Position numbers and translations under genes: made by a program. A stretch of DNA of 64,000 bases, from contig JAPZRF010000001.1 in assembly GCA_027531145.1 (NCBI GenBank), positions 1 through 64,000 of the forward strand, in the 5' to 3' direction. Under the pieces are notes generated by a model. That model saw only the letters and a program-made list of their open reading frames with translations. It was not told the DNA's origin and ran no database searches. The DNA comes from Brevundimonas sp. (GTDB taxonomy: Bacteria; Pseudomonadota; Alphaproteobacteria; Caulobacterales; Caulobacteraceae). Of this stretch, positions 46,053-54,089 are shown piece after piece (positions within the stretch are counted from its first letter, which is position 1; the number at the start of each line of letters is the position of its first letter).

Positions 46053-46307
46053 TTACTGGGCGGGGGCGGCCGGAGCCGCGGCCGGAGCGGCTTCCGGAGC
46101 CATGGCACCTTCAGCGGCTGCGGCGGCTTCGCCGGCGGCGGCGGCGGCGTCGGCGGCGGCGTCTTCCGCGGTGGCGGTGGCGTCAGCGGCCGTGTCGGCG
46201 GCGGCTTCGGCTTCGGCTTCAGCGGCCGGGGCTTCTTCAGCGGCCGGCTGGCAGGCGGCGACGGCCAGGGCGGCGGCCGAGGCGGCGATCAGGGCGACGA
46301 TGCGCAT
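46053..46307 (-). CDS. Ala/Glu-rich small lipoprotein, copy 1 (84 aa)
   Basis: The precursor has a lipoprotein signal ending AALAVAAC, so lipidation is expected at Cys19. The mature chain is almost only Ala, Glu, Asp, Thr and Pro (EEAPAAEAEAEAAADTAADA, later GEAAAAAEGAMAPEAAP), probably an extended or helical unstructured chain of net negative charge. The function is unknown; such abundant entericidin- or Lpp-like small lipoproteins are common in this order. The start is ATG 46307 after GAAGGATAC. The unit has its own promoter and terminator and is a tandem duplicate of 46513-46749. Confidence 0.78.
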   Translation of the reverse strand: MRIVALIAASAAALAVAACQPAAEEAPAAEAEAEAAADTAADATATAEDAAADAAAAAGEAAAAAEGAMAPEAAPAAAPAAPAQ

Positions 46308-46356
46308 GGGTGTATCCTTCAGAAGGGTGAGCGAGGTCATGAATGCCCGCGCCTCC

Positions 46357-46385
46357 TGATAACGGAAGCGTGAGGCCTACGGCAA
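46357..46385 (-). promoter_or_regulatory. candidate promoter of lipoprotein copy 1
   Basis: The minus strand has TTGCCG (46380-46385) and TTATCA (46357-46362) with 17 bp between. The same two elements and spacing are kept in front of copy 2 although the spacer bases differ, which supports function. Confidence 0.6.
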
Positions 46386-46439
46386 GCGACAGGCGAGAAT
46401 CAGCGTGAAACTTCGCCGCTCGGGTGGAGAAGGCGCACG

Positions 46440-46467
46440 AAAAAGGGGGTCGTCGAAGACGACCCCC
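46440..46467 (-). terminator. Rho-independent terminator, copy 2 (after Ala-rich lipoprotein gene 2)
   Basis: A perfect 10-bp stem GGGGGTCGTC with loop TTC (plus-strand positions 46445-46467) is followed by five T on the minus strand (46440-46444). It isolates the two duplicated genes from each other. Confidence 0.88.
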
Positions 46468-46512
46468 TTCCTCAGGCGGTCCTGGAGGACCGCCCCTCGC
46501 CAAAAAAAGCGA

Positions 46513-46749
46513 TTACTGGGCCGGGGCAGCCGGAGCAGCGGCCGGAGCGGCTTCCGGAGCCATGGCACCTTCGGCAGCCGGAGCGGCTTCGGCAGCGGCG
46601 GCGTCGGCGGCCGGGGCTTCGGCAGCGGCGTCGGTGGCCGCTTCAGCGGCGGCTTCGGCTTCAGCGGCCGGGGCTTCTTCAGCGGCCGGCTGGCAGGCGG
46701 CGACGGCCAGGGCGGCGGCCGAGGCGGCGATCAGGGCGACGATGCGCAT
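46513..46749 (-). CDS. Ala/Glu-rich small lipoprotein, copy 2 (78 aa)
   Basis: The first 29 or so residues are identical to copy 1, including the lipobox AALAVAAC, as are the last residues (EGAMAPEAAPAAAPAAPAQ). The middle is shorter and uses other Ala/Glu/Asp blocks. The ribosome site and start context (GAAGGATATACCCATG) match copy 1. It is presumably an outer- or inner-membrane lipoprotein of unknown role. It lies between its own promoter (46800-46828) and terminator (46440-46467). Confidence 0.78.
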   Translation of the reverse strand: MRIVALIAASAAALAVAACQPAAEEAPAAEAEAAAEAATDAAAEAPAADAAAAEAAPAAEGAMAPEAAPAAAPAAPAQ

Positions 46750-46799
46750 GGGTATATCCTTCAGAAGGGTGAGCGAGGTCATGAATCCCCGCAGCGCTC

Positions 46800-46828
46800 T
46801 GATAACGGAACCGTGAGGCTCCCGGCAA
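46800..46828 (-). promoter_or_regulatory. candidate promoter of lipoprotein copy 2
   Basis: TTGCCG (46823-46828) and TTATCA (46800-46805) on the minus strand are separated by 17 bp, as for copy 1. It lies just downstream of the motA stop. Confidence 0.6.
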
Positions 46829-46863
46829 GCGAAAAGCTCACGCGTTTGTGAAGTTGTGTGTCT

Positions 46864-47733
46864 TCAGGCGTCCGCCGGGGCGTTCTGCAGCGCCTCTTCC
46901 AACTCGGCGAAGCTGGGCTGCGCGGTCGACGGAATGTCGCCGCGGCCGATCTCGACCGAGATCTGGGCGGCGTTGCCGTGCAGGTGCGCCACCAGCACCG
47001 AGCGGATGATCTTGTAGTAGGCGGCCTCCTCGTCGGTGATCTCCTTGAGGCGGACGGCCAGTGGCCCCACCAGGCCGTAGGCGAGGAACACGCCGAGGAA
47101 GGTGCCGACCAGGGCACCGCCGATCATCCCGCCCAGCACTTCCGGCGGCTCGGTGATGGCGGCCATGGTCTTGATCACCCCCAGCACCGCCGCGACGATG
47201 CCCAGCGCCGGCAGGGCGTCGGCCATGTTCTGCAGGGCGTGGGCCGGGCCCAGCGCCTCGTGGTGGTGCTTCTCCAGCTGTTTTTCCATGGCGTCCTCGA
47301 TCTGGTGCGGATCCTCGAGGTTCATGGTCATCATGCGCAGGGTGTCGCAGATGAAATCCGTGGCGAAGTGGTCCTTCAGCACCTTGGGGTAATTCTGGAA
47401 GATGGCGCTTTCTGCCGGCTTCTCGATGTGGCTCTCGAGCGCGATGACGCCCTTGGACTTCATCGTCTTGGTCAACTTGAACAGCAGCGACAGCAGGTCC
47501 GTGTAGTCCTGCTTCTTCCACTTGGGGCCGGCGAAAACCTTGCCGAAGCCGCCGGCCACACCCTTCAGGGTGGCGGGCGAGTTGGACATGACGAGCGCCG
47601 CCACCGCCGCGCCGCCGATCATCATCATCTCGTACGGCAGCGACTTGAGGATGACGTACATCTTGCCGCCGGCGATGGTGTAGCCGCCGAACACCATGGC
47701 GAAGAGCAACACGATGCCGATAATCTGGAACAT
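46864..47733 (-). CDS. motA: flagellar motor stator protein MotA
   Basis: The 289-aa protein has four membrane helices and the MotA core: FQIIGIVLLFAMVFGGYTIAGG, then a cytoplasmic loop with the charged torque-generating region (LEDPHQIEDAMEKQLEKHHHEALGP), then DALPALGIVAAVLGVIKTM and GGALVGTFLGVFLAYGLVGPLA, the paired helices that contact MotB. It forms the proton-driven stator with MotB, which is not adjacent. ATG 47733 was chosen at the first helix; the longer frame lacks conserved sequence. Confidence 0.94.
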   Translation of the reverse strand: MFQIIGIVLLFAMVFGGYTIAGGKMYVILKSLPYEMMMIGGAAVAALVMSNSPATLKGVAGGFGKVFAGPKWKKQDYTDLLSLLFKLTKTMKSKGVIALESHIEKPAESAIFQNYPKVLKDHFATDFICDTLRMMTMNLEDPHQIEDAMEKQLEKHHHEALGPAHALQNMADALPALGIVAAVLGVIKTMAAITEPPEVLGGMIGGALVGTFLGVFLAYGLVGPLAVRLKEITDEEAAYYKIIRSVLVAHLHGNAAQISVEIGRGDIPSTAQPSFAELEEALQNAPADA

Positions 47734-47809
47734 GGACGGTCCTGGGCCCGGAGGCAGAGAGTCCGGACCTTGACTGTTAATGCTTAAGGGGCGGTTGCGA
47801 TCACTCCCT

Positions 47810-50800
47810 TCATTCAGCCGGGGTCGGGGCCTCGCCATGCTGCCGGTGGGTCAGCCGGTAGAGGCGGCGCTCAAGCCGCACCTTGACGCCGTCGATCAGG
47901 CTGAAGGCGACGGGCACGAACACCAGCGACAGGGCGGTCGAGGTGATCAGGCCGCCGATCACGGCGATCGCCATGGGGCTGCGGAACTCGGTGCCCTCGC
48001 CGAAGGCCACGGCGATCGGCAGCATGCCCAGCCCCATCGCCATGGTGGTCATGATGATCGGCCGGGCCCGCTTGTGCGCGGCGTCGATGATCGCCTCGCG
48101 CCGCGCCATCCCCCGCTGCATAGCGATGATGGCGTAGTCGACCAGCAGAATGGAGTTCTTGGCGGCGATCCCGGTCAGCATGATGATGCCGATCAGCGCC
48201 GGCATCGACAGCGTCTTGCCTGTCACCAGCAGCAGGAAGAAGGCCCCGCCGAACGACACCGGCAGCGCCGCGAGGATGGTGACCGGGTGGAAGAAGCTGC
48301 GGAACAGCAGCACCAGCACGACGTACATCAGCAGGATGCCGGTGACGATCGCGAACATAAAGCCCGAGCCGGTTTCCTGCAGGTTCTCCAGCTCGCCCGA
48401 AATGGCCTGGCGAACCCCGCCGGGCAGAGTCTCCATGGCCGGCAGGGCATTCACCCGCTCGGACGCCTGCCCCAGGGTGATACCGTTCAGCTCGGCGGTC
48501 AGACGGGCCACCCGCTGGCGGTCCATGCGGTCGATCTGGTTCGGGCCCGCTCCGAAACTGATGTCGGCGACCGAACTGAGCGGCACCACCTGTCCCGAGG
48601 CGGTGGGCACCTTGAGGTTCTCGAGCTGGCCGAGGTCGGCGCGCGCCGATTCCTGCAGCATCACCCGGATCGGAATCTGTCGGTCGCCGAGGTTGAACTT
48701 GGGCAGCAACTGATCAGCGTCGCCGAGGGTGGCGACCCGAGCCACGGCGCTGATATCCGCCGCCGAAACGCCCTGCAGGGCACCGATGTCGGCCTTGGGG
48801 GTGATCAGGATCTCCGGCCGTGCAAGCGCGGCCGAGGAGATGACATTGGTCAGGCCGGGGACGCCGCGCATCTCGCGCTCGACTGCCGCCGCCGCCATCT
48901 GCAGCTGCTCAGGATCGTCGCCGACGAGGGCGATCGACACCAGGGCACCGCCGTCGCCACCTTCCTGCCCGAACTGCACCCGGGCACCGGGGATTTCGCG
49001 CAGCACGGCACCCATCTCCTGCTCGAAGGCCTGCTGGCGGATCGACCGTTCGTTCTTCTTGACCAGATTGACCGTGATCGAGGCCCGGCGCACCTCGCCG
49101 GCGCTGGAACCGCCGCCGGGGCCGAAATTGGTCGTGGCCGAGCCGATCGAGGCGTAGACCGAGCGCACCTCCGGCCGTGCGGTCAGCTCGTCGCTGACCC
49201 GGCGCACGACGGCATCCGTCTCCTCCAACGTGGAGCCGGGCGGCAGCTGGATGGAGATGTTGGAGCGCGACAGATCCTCGGGCGGGATGAACTCGAACGG
49301 CAGCATGGCCGCCAGACCGAGCGAGCCGGCGAAGAACAGGGCCCCGCCGCCCATCACCCAAATGCGGTGGTCGCGCACCCGCCCCGCGAGGCGGGCACCA
49401 GGGCTGCGGCGCGGCTCCGGCTGCGTCGGGTGGCGGCCGGAGTCGCCGAGGGCCCAGTCCAGCAGCCGCAGGTAACCGGTCATCCAGCGCGGATCAGCGT
49501 GCTCCTTGCCCTGATCGGCCTTGAGCATATAGGCGCCCATCAGCGGCGTCAGGGTGCGCGCCACCACCAGCGAGAAGAAGACGCTGACGCAGGTGGCGAT
49601 GGCGAAACTCTTGAAGAACTGGCCGACCACACCGGGCATGAAGCCGGTCGGGGCGAACACGGCGATCAGGGTCGCGGTGGTGGCGATCACCGCCAGGCCG
49701 ATCTCGTCGGCGGCCTCGATCGCGGCCGGATAGGGTGCCTTTCCGTCGCGAATGTGCCGGACGATGTTCTCGATCTCGACGATGGCGTCATCGACGAGGA
49801 TGCCGATGGTCAGCGACAGGGCCAGCAGCGTGACCACGTTCAGCGACTGGTCGGTCAGGTCCATGATCAGGAAGGTCGGGATCAGGCTGAGCGGCATGGC
49901 CACGGCGGCGATGAAGGTCGCCCGCCAGTCGCGCAGGAACAGGAACACCACGATGACGGCGAGGCCGGCGCCCAGCAGCAGCGCCTCGACCGAGGCGTGG
50001 AAATTGTTGATCACGTCCCTGGTGGTGGTGGTCACCTGCTCGATGGTCAGGTTGTCGAACTCGGCGTCGAGCTTCTCGATCTCCGCCTTGGTCGATTCAT
50101 AGACTGCCAGCTCCGACGAGCCCCTGGAGCGGCTGATGGAGAAGCCGACCACCTCCTGGCCGTTGAAGCGGGCGCGGCCGCGCGGCTCGGCCCATTCGTC
50201 GGTCACCTCGCCAAGATCGGCCAGCCGCACCGAGCGGCCGCCGACCGGGATCAGGGTCGCGCGAAGGGCCTCGATCGAGGGAGCCGAGCCGAGCGTGCGG
50301 ATGGCCTGCTCCTCGCCGCCGATCTCGCCGCGACCGCCGGGCAGGTTGATGTTCTGGGCCCGCAGCTGGTTGGATACCGCCGCCGCTGTCACGCCCTGCG
50401 CCGCCAGCCGCGCCGGGTCCAGCTTGATCCGCACCTCGCGGGCCACGCCGCCGTCTCGGCTGACCTGGCTGACGCCCTCGACCGAAAGCAGGCGCTTGGC
50501 CACGGTGTTGTCGACGAACCAGCTCAGTTCCTCGGGATTCATGCCCGGGGCGCGCACCACATAGGTGGCGATCGGCTCCTGGGTGAACTCGATGCGCTGG
50601 ATCACTGGCTCCTGCACATCGGCCGGCAGGGTCTGGCGGATGCCGGCGATGGCGTTGCGGACGTCGTTGGTGGCCTTCTCCAGATCGACGCCCAGCTCGA
50701 AGACGATCGAGGTGGTCGAAACCGAGTCATTGACCACCGAGTTGATCTCGTCGACGTCGCCGAGGCCGGCCACCGCGTCCTCGACCAGGCGCGTGACCTG

Positions 50801-50992
50801 GGTCTCCAGCTCGGTCGGGGCCGCGCCCGACTGCACCACCGTGACCGCCACGACTGGCAGGTCGACGTTGGGGAAGTTGTTGATGGCCAGCCGCTGGTAG
50901 CTGATCAGCCCCGCCAGGGTCAGGACCACGAACAGCAGGACGATCGGGATCGGGTTCCGGATCGACCAGGAAGAGATGTTGTTGAAGTTCAT
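47810..50992 (-). CDS. RND multidrug efflux transporter, inner-membrane pump subunit
   Basis: The 1060-aa protein is an HAE1/AcrB-type pump with twelve helices and two large periplasmic loops. Helix 4 carries the proton-relay Asp pair in GILVDDAIVEIENI. The first helix IPIVLLFVVLTLAGLISYQRL, the ATTATLIAVFAPTGF block and the second-half LTGIAAKNSILLVDYAI are family standard. It exports drugs, solvents or metabolites together with the adaptor encoded 18 bp upstream; an outer-membrane channel gene is not in the window. The long opposite-strand frame over this gene is not coding. Confidence 0.95.
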   Translation of the reverse strand: MNFNNISSWSIRNPIPIVLLFVVLTLAGLISYQRLAINNFPNVDLPVVAVTVVQSGAAPTELETQVTRLVEDAVAGLGDVDEINSVVNDSVSTTSIVFELGVDLEKATNDVRNAIAGIRQTLPADVQEPVIQRIEFTQEPIATYVVRAPGMNPEELSWFVDNTVAKRLLSVEGVSQVSRDGGVAREVRIKLDPARLAAQGVTAAAVSNQLRAQNINLPGGRGEIGGEEQAIRTLGSAPSIEALRATLIPVGGRSVRLADLGEVTDEWAEPRGRARFNGQEVVGFSISRSRGSSELAVYESTKAEIEKLDAEFDNLTIEQVTTTTRDVINNFHASVEALLLGAGLAVIVVFLFLRDWRATFIAAVAMPLSLIPTFLIMDLTDQSLNVVTLLALSLTIGILVDDAIVEIENIVRHIRDGKAPYPAAIEAADEIGLAVIATTATLIAVFAPTGFMPGVVGQFFKSFAIATCVSVFFSLVVARTLTPLMGAYMLKADQGKEHADPRWMTGYLRLLDWALGDSGRHPTQPEPRRSPGARLAGRVRDHRIWVMGGGALFFAGSLGLAAMLPFEFIPPEDLSRSNISIQLPPGSTLEETDAVVRRVSDELTARPEVRSVYASIGSATTNFGPGGGSSAGEVRRASITVNLVKKNERSIRQQAFEQEMGAVLREIPGARVQFGQEGGDGGALVSIALVGDDPEQLQMAAAAVEREMRGVPGLTNVISSAALARPEILITPKADIGALQGVSAADISAVARVATLGDADQLLPKFNLGDRQIPIRVMLQESARADLGQLENLKVPTASGQVVPLSSVADISFGAGPNQIDRMDRQRVARLTAELNGITLGQASERVNALPAMETLPGGVRQAISGELENLQETGSGFMFAIVTGILLMYVVLVLLFRSFFHPVTILAALPVSFGGAFFLLLVTGKTLSMPALIGIIMLTGIAAKNSILLVDYAIIAMQRGMARREAIIDAAHKRARPIIMTTMAMGLGMLPIAVAFGEGTEFRSPMAIAVIGGLITSTALSLVFVPVAFSLIDGVKVRLERRLYRLTHRQHGEAPTPAE

Positions 50993-51010
50993 GGGTCTGA
51001 CCGGTCAGGC

Positions 51011-52120
51011 TCAGTTCGCGGCCGGGCGCGCGGCGGGAGCGGACGCCGCCGCGGCCACGCGTACCCGGTCGCCCTCACCGAGGAAGCCGGCACCCTGGAC
51101 CACCACCCTCTGGCCCGCGGCCAGGCCTGATCCGATCGCAACGAGGTCACCCTGACGCACCCCGGGGGTCACGCGGGTGAAGCTGACGGTATCGCCTCGG
51201 CCGATGACATAGGCGCCCGGCTGGCCCTCGCGATAGACGACGGCCGACGACGGAATGGCCAGCGCCGGCTGGGTCCCGACATCGATTTCGGCGCGGGCGT
51301 ACATGCCCGGACGCAGGTCCGAGGCAGCCGGAATGGCGATGCGGGCGATGCCGAGGCGGGTCTGCGGATCGACCTGGGGCGTGACGATGCGCACAGTACC
51401 GGTCGTCGACGCGGCCTGGTCCGAGGTCAGGCTGGCACCCTGACCCGGCCGGACGAGCGCCAGCTCGGCCTCGGGCACCTGGGCGTCCAGCTCCAGCCGG
51501 CCGTCGCGGACCAGGCGGAATAGCTGGGCTCCGGCCTCGACGATCTGCCCCCGGGTGACGTTGCGCGCCGAGACGAGCCCGGCGACCGGGGCCCGCACGC
51601 GAGTCTGCTCGAGGCGCGTGCGGGTGGCCGACAGCTGGGCCCGCGTCTGATCGAGGCCGGCGCGGGCCGACCGCTCCTCGGACACGGCCTGGTCGAGCGA
51701 AGCCTGGGACAGGAACCCGCGCTCGCGCAGCTCGCGGGCGCGGCCCAGTTCGGCGGTCTCGCGAGCCAGATTGGCCTCCGCCTGGGCCACCGAAGCCTCC
51801 TGGGCGCGCAGGTCGGCCTGCAGCAGGTCGTCGTTCAGCTGCACCAGCACCTGGCCCTGCCGAACATACTGGCCCTCATCGACCAGCACCCGGGTCGCCA
51901 CGAGCCCGCCAACCTCGGCCCCGACCGGCACATCCTCCCAAGGCGAGATGGTGCCGGAAGCGGTCACCGTGCGGGACAGGCTCACCTGGCTCACGGTTGC
52001 AGCCGTTACGGCCTGGCCGGCGTTGGCCTGCGCCGTCTTGCCCCCGCCGCCCTCGCCACATCCGGCCAGCACCAGCGCGGAAGCGGCCATCAGGCCCAGG
52101 GCCCGGCTCCAGTCGGTCAC
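51011..52120 (-). CDS. RND efflux periplasmic adaptor lipoprotein
   Basis: The 369-aa precursor has a lipoprotein signal (LMAASALVLAGC). The membrane-fusion-protein fold follows: a lipoyl-like half (GGLVATRVLVDEGQYVRQGQVLVQLND), an alpha-helical hairpin (about 85-150, SVAQAEANLARETAELGRARELRERG), the second lipoyl half (VRAPVAGLVSARNV) and beta-barrel segments. It connects the RND pump to an outer-membrane duct. The start is GTG 52120. It is first in the operon with the pump gene. Confidence 0.9.
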   Translation of the reverse strand: MTDWSRALGLMAASALVLAGCGEGGGGKTAQANAGQAVTAATVSQVSLSRTVTASGTISPWEDVPVGAEVGGLVATRVLVDEGQYVRQGQVLVQLNDDLLQADLRAQEASVAQAEANLARETAELGRARELRERGFLSQASLDQAVSEERSARAGLDQTRAQLSATRTRLEQTRVRAPVAGLVSARNVTRGQIVEAGAQLFRLVRDGRLELDAQVPEAELALVRPGQGASLTSDQAASTTGTVRIVTPQVDPQTRLGIARIAIPAASDLRPGMYARAEIDVGTQPALAIPSSAVVYREGQPGAYVIGRGDTVSFTRVTPGVRQGDLVAIGSGLAAGQRVVVQGAGFLGEGDRVRVAAAASAPAARPAAN

Positions 52121-52280
52121 GCGGAATTCCCCATGGAAGAGGTTTCGGGAGGAGGCCCTGCATATAGGCTGAACGCGTCAGGCTACAAACCGCACCGACG
52201 TCGCATTACGCGGTTGTAATGCCCGCCCTCGCCTCCCCGTCGCATTGGCGCGCTCCGCCAGCCGTGGTAGCGGGCGCCGC

Positions 52281-54089
52281 ATGACGACTCCCCCGATTTC
52301 GCGCATCCGCAATTTCTCCGTGGTCGCCCACATTGACCACGGCAAGTCGACGCTGTCGGACCGGCTGATCCAGGTCACGGGTGGCCTCAGCGCGCGCGAG
52401 ATGCGCGAGCAGGTGCTCGACAACATGGAGATCGAGCAGGAGCGCGGCATCACCATCAAGGCGCAGACCGTGCGCCTGAACTACAGGGCGAAGGACGGGC
52501 TCGACTACGTCCTGAACCTGATGGACACCCCCGGCCATGTCGACTTCGCCTATGAGGTCAGCCGCTCGCTGGCCGCCTGCGAGGGGTCGCTGCTGGTGGT
52601 CGACGCCAGCCAGGGCGTCGAGGCCCAAACCCTGGCCAATGTCTACCAGGCCATCGACAACAATCACGAGATCGTCCCGGTCCTGAACAAGATCGACCTG
52701 CCGGCCGCCGAGCCGGAGCGGGTCAAGGCCCAGATCGAGGAGGTCATAGGTCTCGACGCCTCCGACGCCGTCGAGTGCAGCGCCAAGTCCGGCCTCGGCA
52801 TCGAGGATGTGCTTGAGGCCATCGTTACCCGCCTGCCGCCGCCGAAGGGCGAGGCGAACGCGCCGCTCAAGGCCATGCTGGTCGACGCCTGGTACGATCC
52901 CTACCTCGGTGTGGTGCTGCTTGTGCGCGTGTTCGACGGCACGCTGAAGGCCGGCCAGCGCGTCAAGTTCATGCAGAACGGCACCGCCCACCTGGTCGAT
53001 CGGGTCGGCGTCTTTCTGCCCAAGAACACCCCGGTCGAAAGCCTCGGGCCCGGCGAGGTCGGCTTCATCACCGCCCAGATCAAGGAAGTGGCCCACGCCG
53101 CCGTCGGCGACACCATCACCGACGAGAAGAAGCCGACCGCCGAGCCGCTGAAGGGCTTCAAGGACGTCCAGTCGGTGGTATTCTGCGGCCTGTTCCCGAC
53201 CGACGCCGCCGACTTCGAGGACCTGCGCGCCGCCATCGCCCGCCTGCGCCTGAACGACGCCAGCTTCAACTACGAGATGGAGTCCTCGGCGGCGCTGGGT
53301 TTCGGCTTCCGCTGCGGCTTCCTCGGACTTCTGCACCTCGAGATCATCCAGGAGCGGCTGAGCCGCGAGTTCAACCTCGACCTGATCGCGACGGCCCCGT
53401 CGGTGGTCTACAGGATGAAGCTGCGCGACGGCTCCGAGATCGAGCTGCACAACCCGGCCGACATGCCGGACGTGATGCAGATCCTCGAGATCGCCGAGCC
53501 CTGGATCAAGGCCACCATCTTCACCCCGGACGAGTACCTGGGCGGCGTCATCAAGCTGTGCCAGGACCGCCGCGGCGAGCAGAAGGAGCTGAGCTACGTC
53601 GGCAGCCGCGCCATGGTCGTCTACGACCTGCCGCTGAACGAGGTGGTGTTCGACTTCTACGACCGCCTCAAATCCATCTCCAAGGGCTACGCCAGCTTCG
53701 ACTACGAGCTCGGCGACTACCGCCCCGGCGACCTGGTGAAGATGTCGATCCTGGTCAACGCCGAGCCGGTCGACGCCCTGTCGATGCTGGTGCACCGCAG
53801 CCGCGCCGAGGCGCGCGGCCGCGGCATGGTCGAGAAGATGAAGGAACTCATCCCGCCGCACCTGTTCCAGATCCCGATCCAGGCCGCCATCGGCGGCAAG
53901 ATCATCGCCCGCGAGACCGTCCGCGCCCTGCGCAAGGACGTCACCGCCAAGTGCTACGGCGGCGACGCCACCCGCAAGAAGAAGCTTCTGGAGAAGCAGA
54001 AGGAAGGCAAGAAGCGGATGCGCCAGTTCGGCAAGGTCGAGATCCCGCAGGAAGCGTTTATCGCCGCCCTCAAGATGGACGGGGATTGA
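52281..54089 (+). CDS. lepA: elongation factor 4 (LepA)
   Basis: The 602-aa GTPase acts on stalled or initiating ribosomes. G1 [13 protein letters not shown]3 DTPGHVDF and G4 NKIDLP are intact, followed by EF-G-like domains and the LepA-specific C-terminal domain ending IAALKMDGD. The length equals standard LepA, so this is the functional copy. Its 3' end is repeated at 59557-59655 (in a longer lepA fragment) and at 61906-62004. ATG 52281 begins the conserved [19 protein letters not shown] start. Confidence 0.97.
   Translation: MTTPPISRIRNFSVVAHIDHGKSTLSDRLIQVTGGLSAREMREQVLDNMEIEQERGITIKAQTVRLNYRAKDGLDYVLNLMDTPGHVDFAYEVSRSLAACEGSLLVVDASQGVEAQTLANVYQAIDNNHEIVPVLNKIDLPAAEPERVKAQIEEVIGLDASDAVECSAKSGLGIEDVLEAIVTRLPPPKGEANAPLKAMLVDAWYDPYLGVVLLVRVFDGTLKAGQRVKFMQNGTAHLVDRVGVFLPKNTPVESLGPGEVGFITAQIKEVAHAAVGDTITDEKKPTAEPLKGFKDVQSVVFCGLFPTDAADFEDLRAAIARLRLNDASFNYEMESSAALGFGFRCGFLGLLHLEIIQERLSREFNLDLIATAPSVVYRMKLRDGSEIELHNPADMPDVMQILEIAEPWIKATIFTPDEYLGGVIKLCQDRRGEQKELSYVGSRAMVVYDLPLNEVVFDFYDRLKSISKGYASFDYELGDYRPGDLVKMSILVNAEPVDALSMLVHRSRAEARGRGMVEKMKELIPPHLFQIPIQAAIGGKIIARETVRALRKDVTAKCYGGDATRKKKLLEKQKEGKKRMRQFGKVEIPQEAFIAALKMDGD
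53991..54089 (+). repeat. lepA 3'-end repeat, copy A (functional lepA terminus)
   Basis: These 99 bp encode LepA residues 571-602. Positions 53994-54089 are identical, base for base as far as I can align, to 59560-59655, and differ at four positions from 61909-62004. Confidence 0.9.

Larger units (their letters stand above)
45982..46828 (-). repeat. tandem duplication of a promoter-lipoprotein-terminator unit
   Basis: Two adjacent units (about 45982-46385 and 46440-46828) share, in the same order, a TTGCCG-N17-TTATCA promoter, an identical ribosome-site leader, a start MRIVALIAASAAALAVAACQ, an Ala/Glu-rich body ending PAAPAQ, and the same stem-loop terminator. The copies differ mainly by insertions and deletions of Ala-rich codons and by small changes in the spacer. 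Confidence 0.85.

Noticed and set aside
47770..47790. TTAATGCTTAA upstream of motA considered as a CtrA box
   Set aside because: The two TTAA words are only 3 bp apart, incompatible with the known 7-bp spacing.
47780..51130. A 1116-codon open frame on the plus strand opposite the RND pump gene
   Set aside because: It is the complement of the clearly conserved RND pump. Its composition (His, Gln, Arg, Gly-rich, no domains) is that of an antisense shadow in GC-rich DNA.
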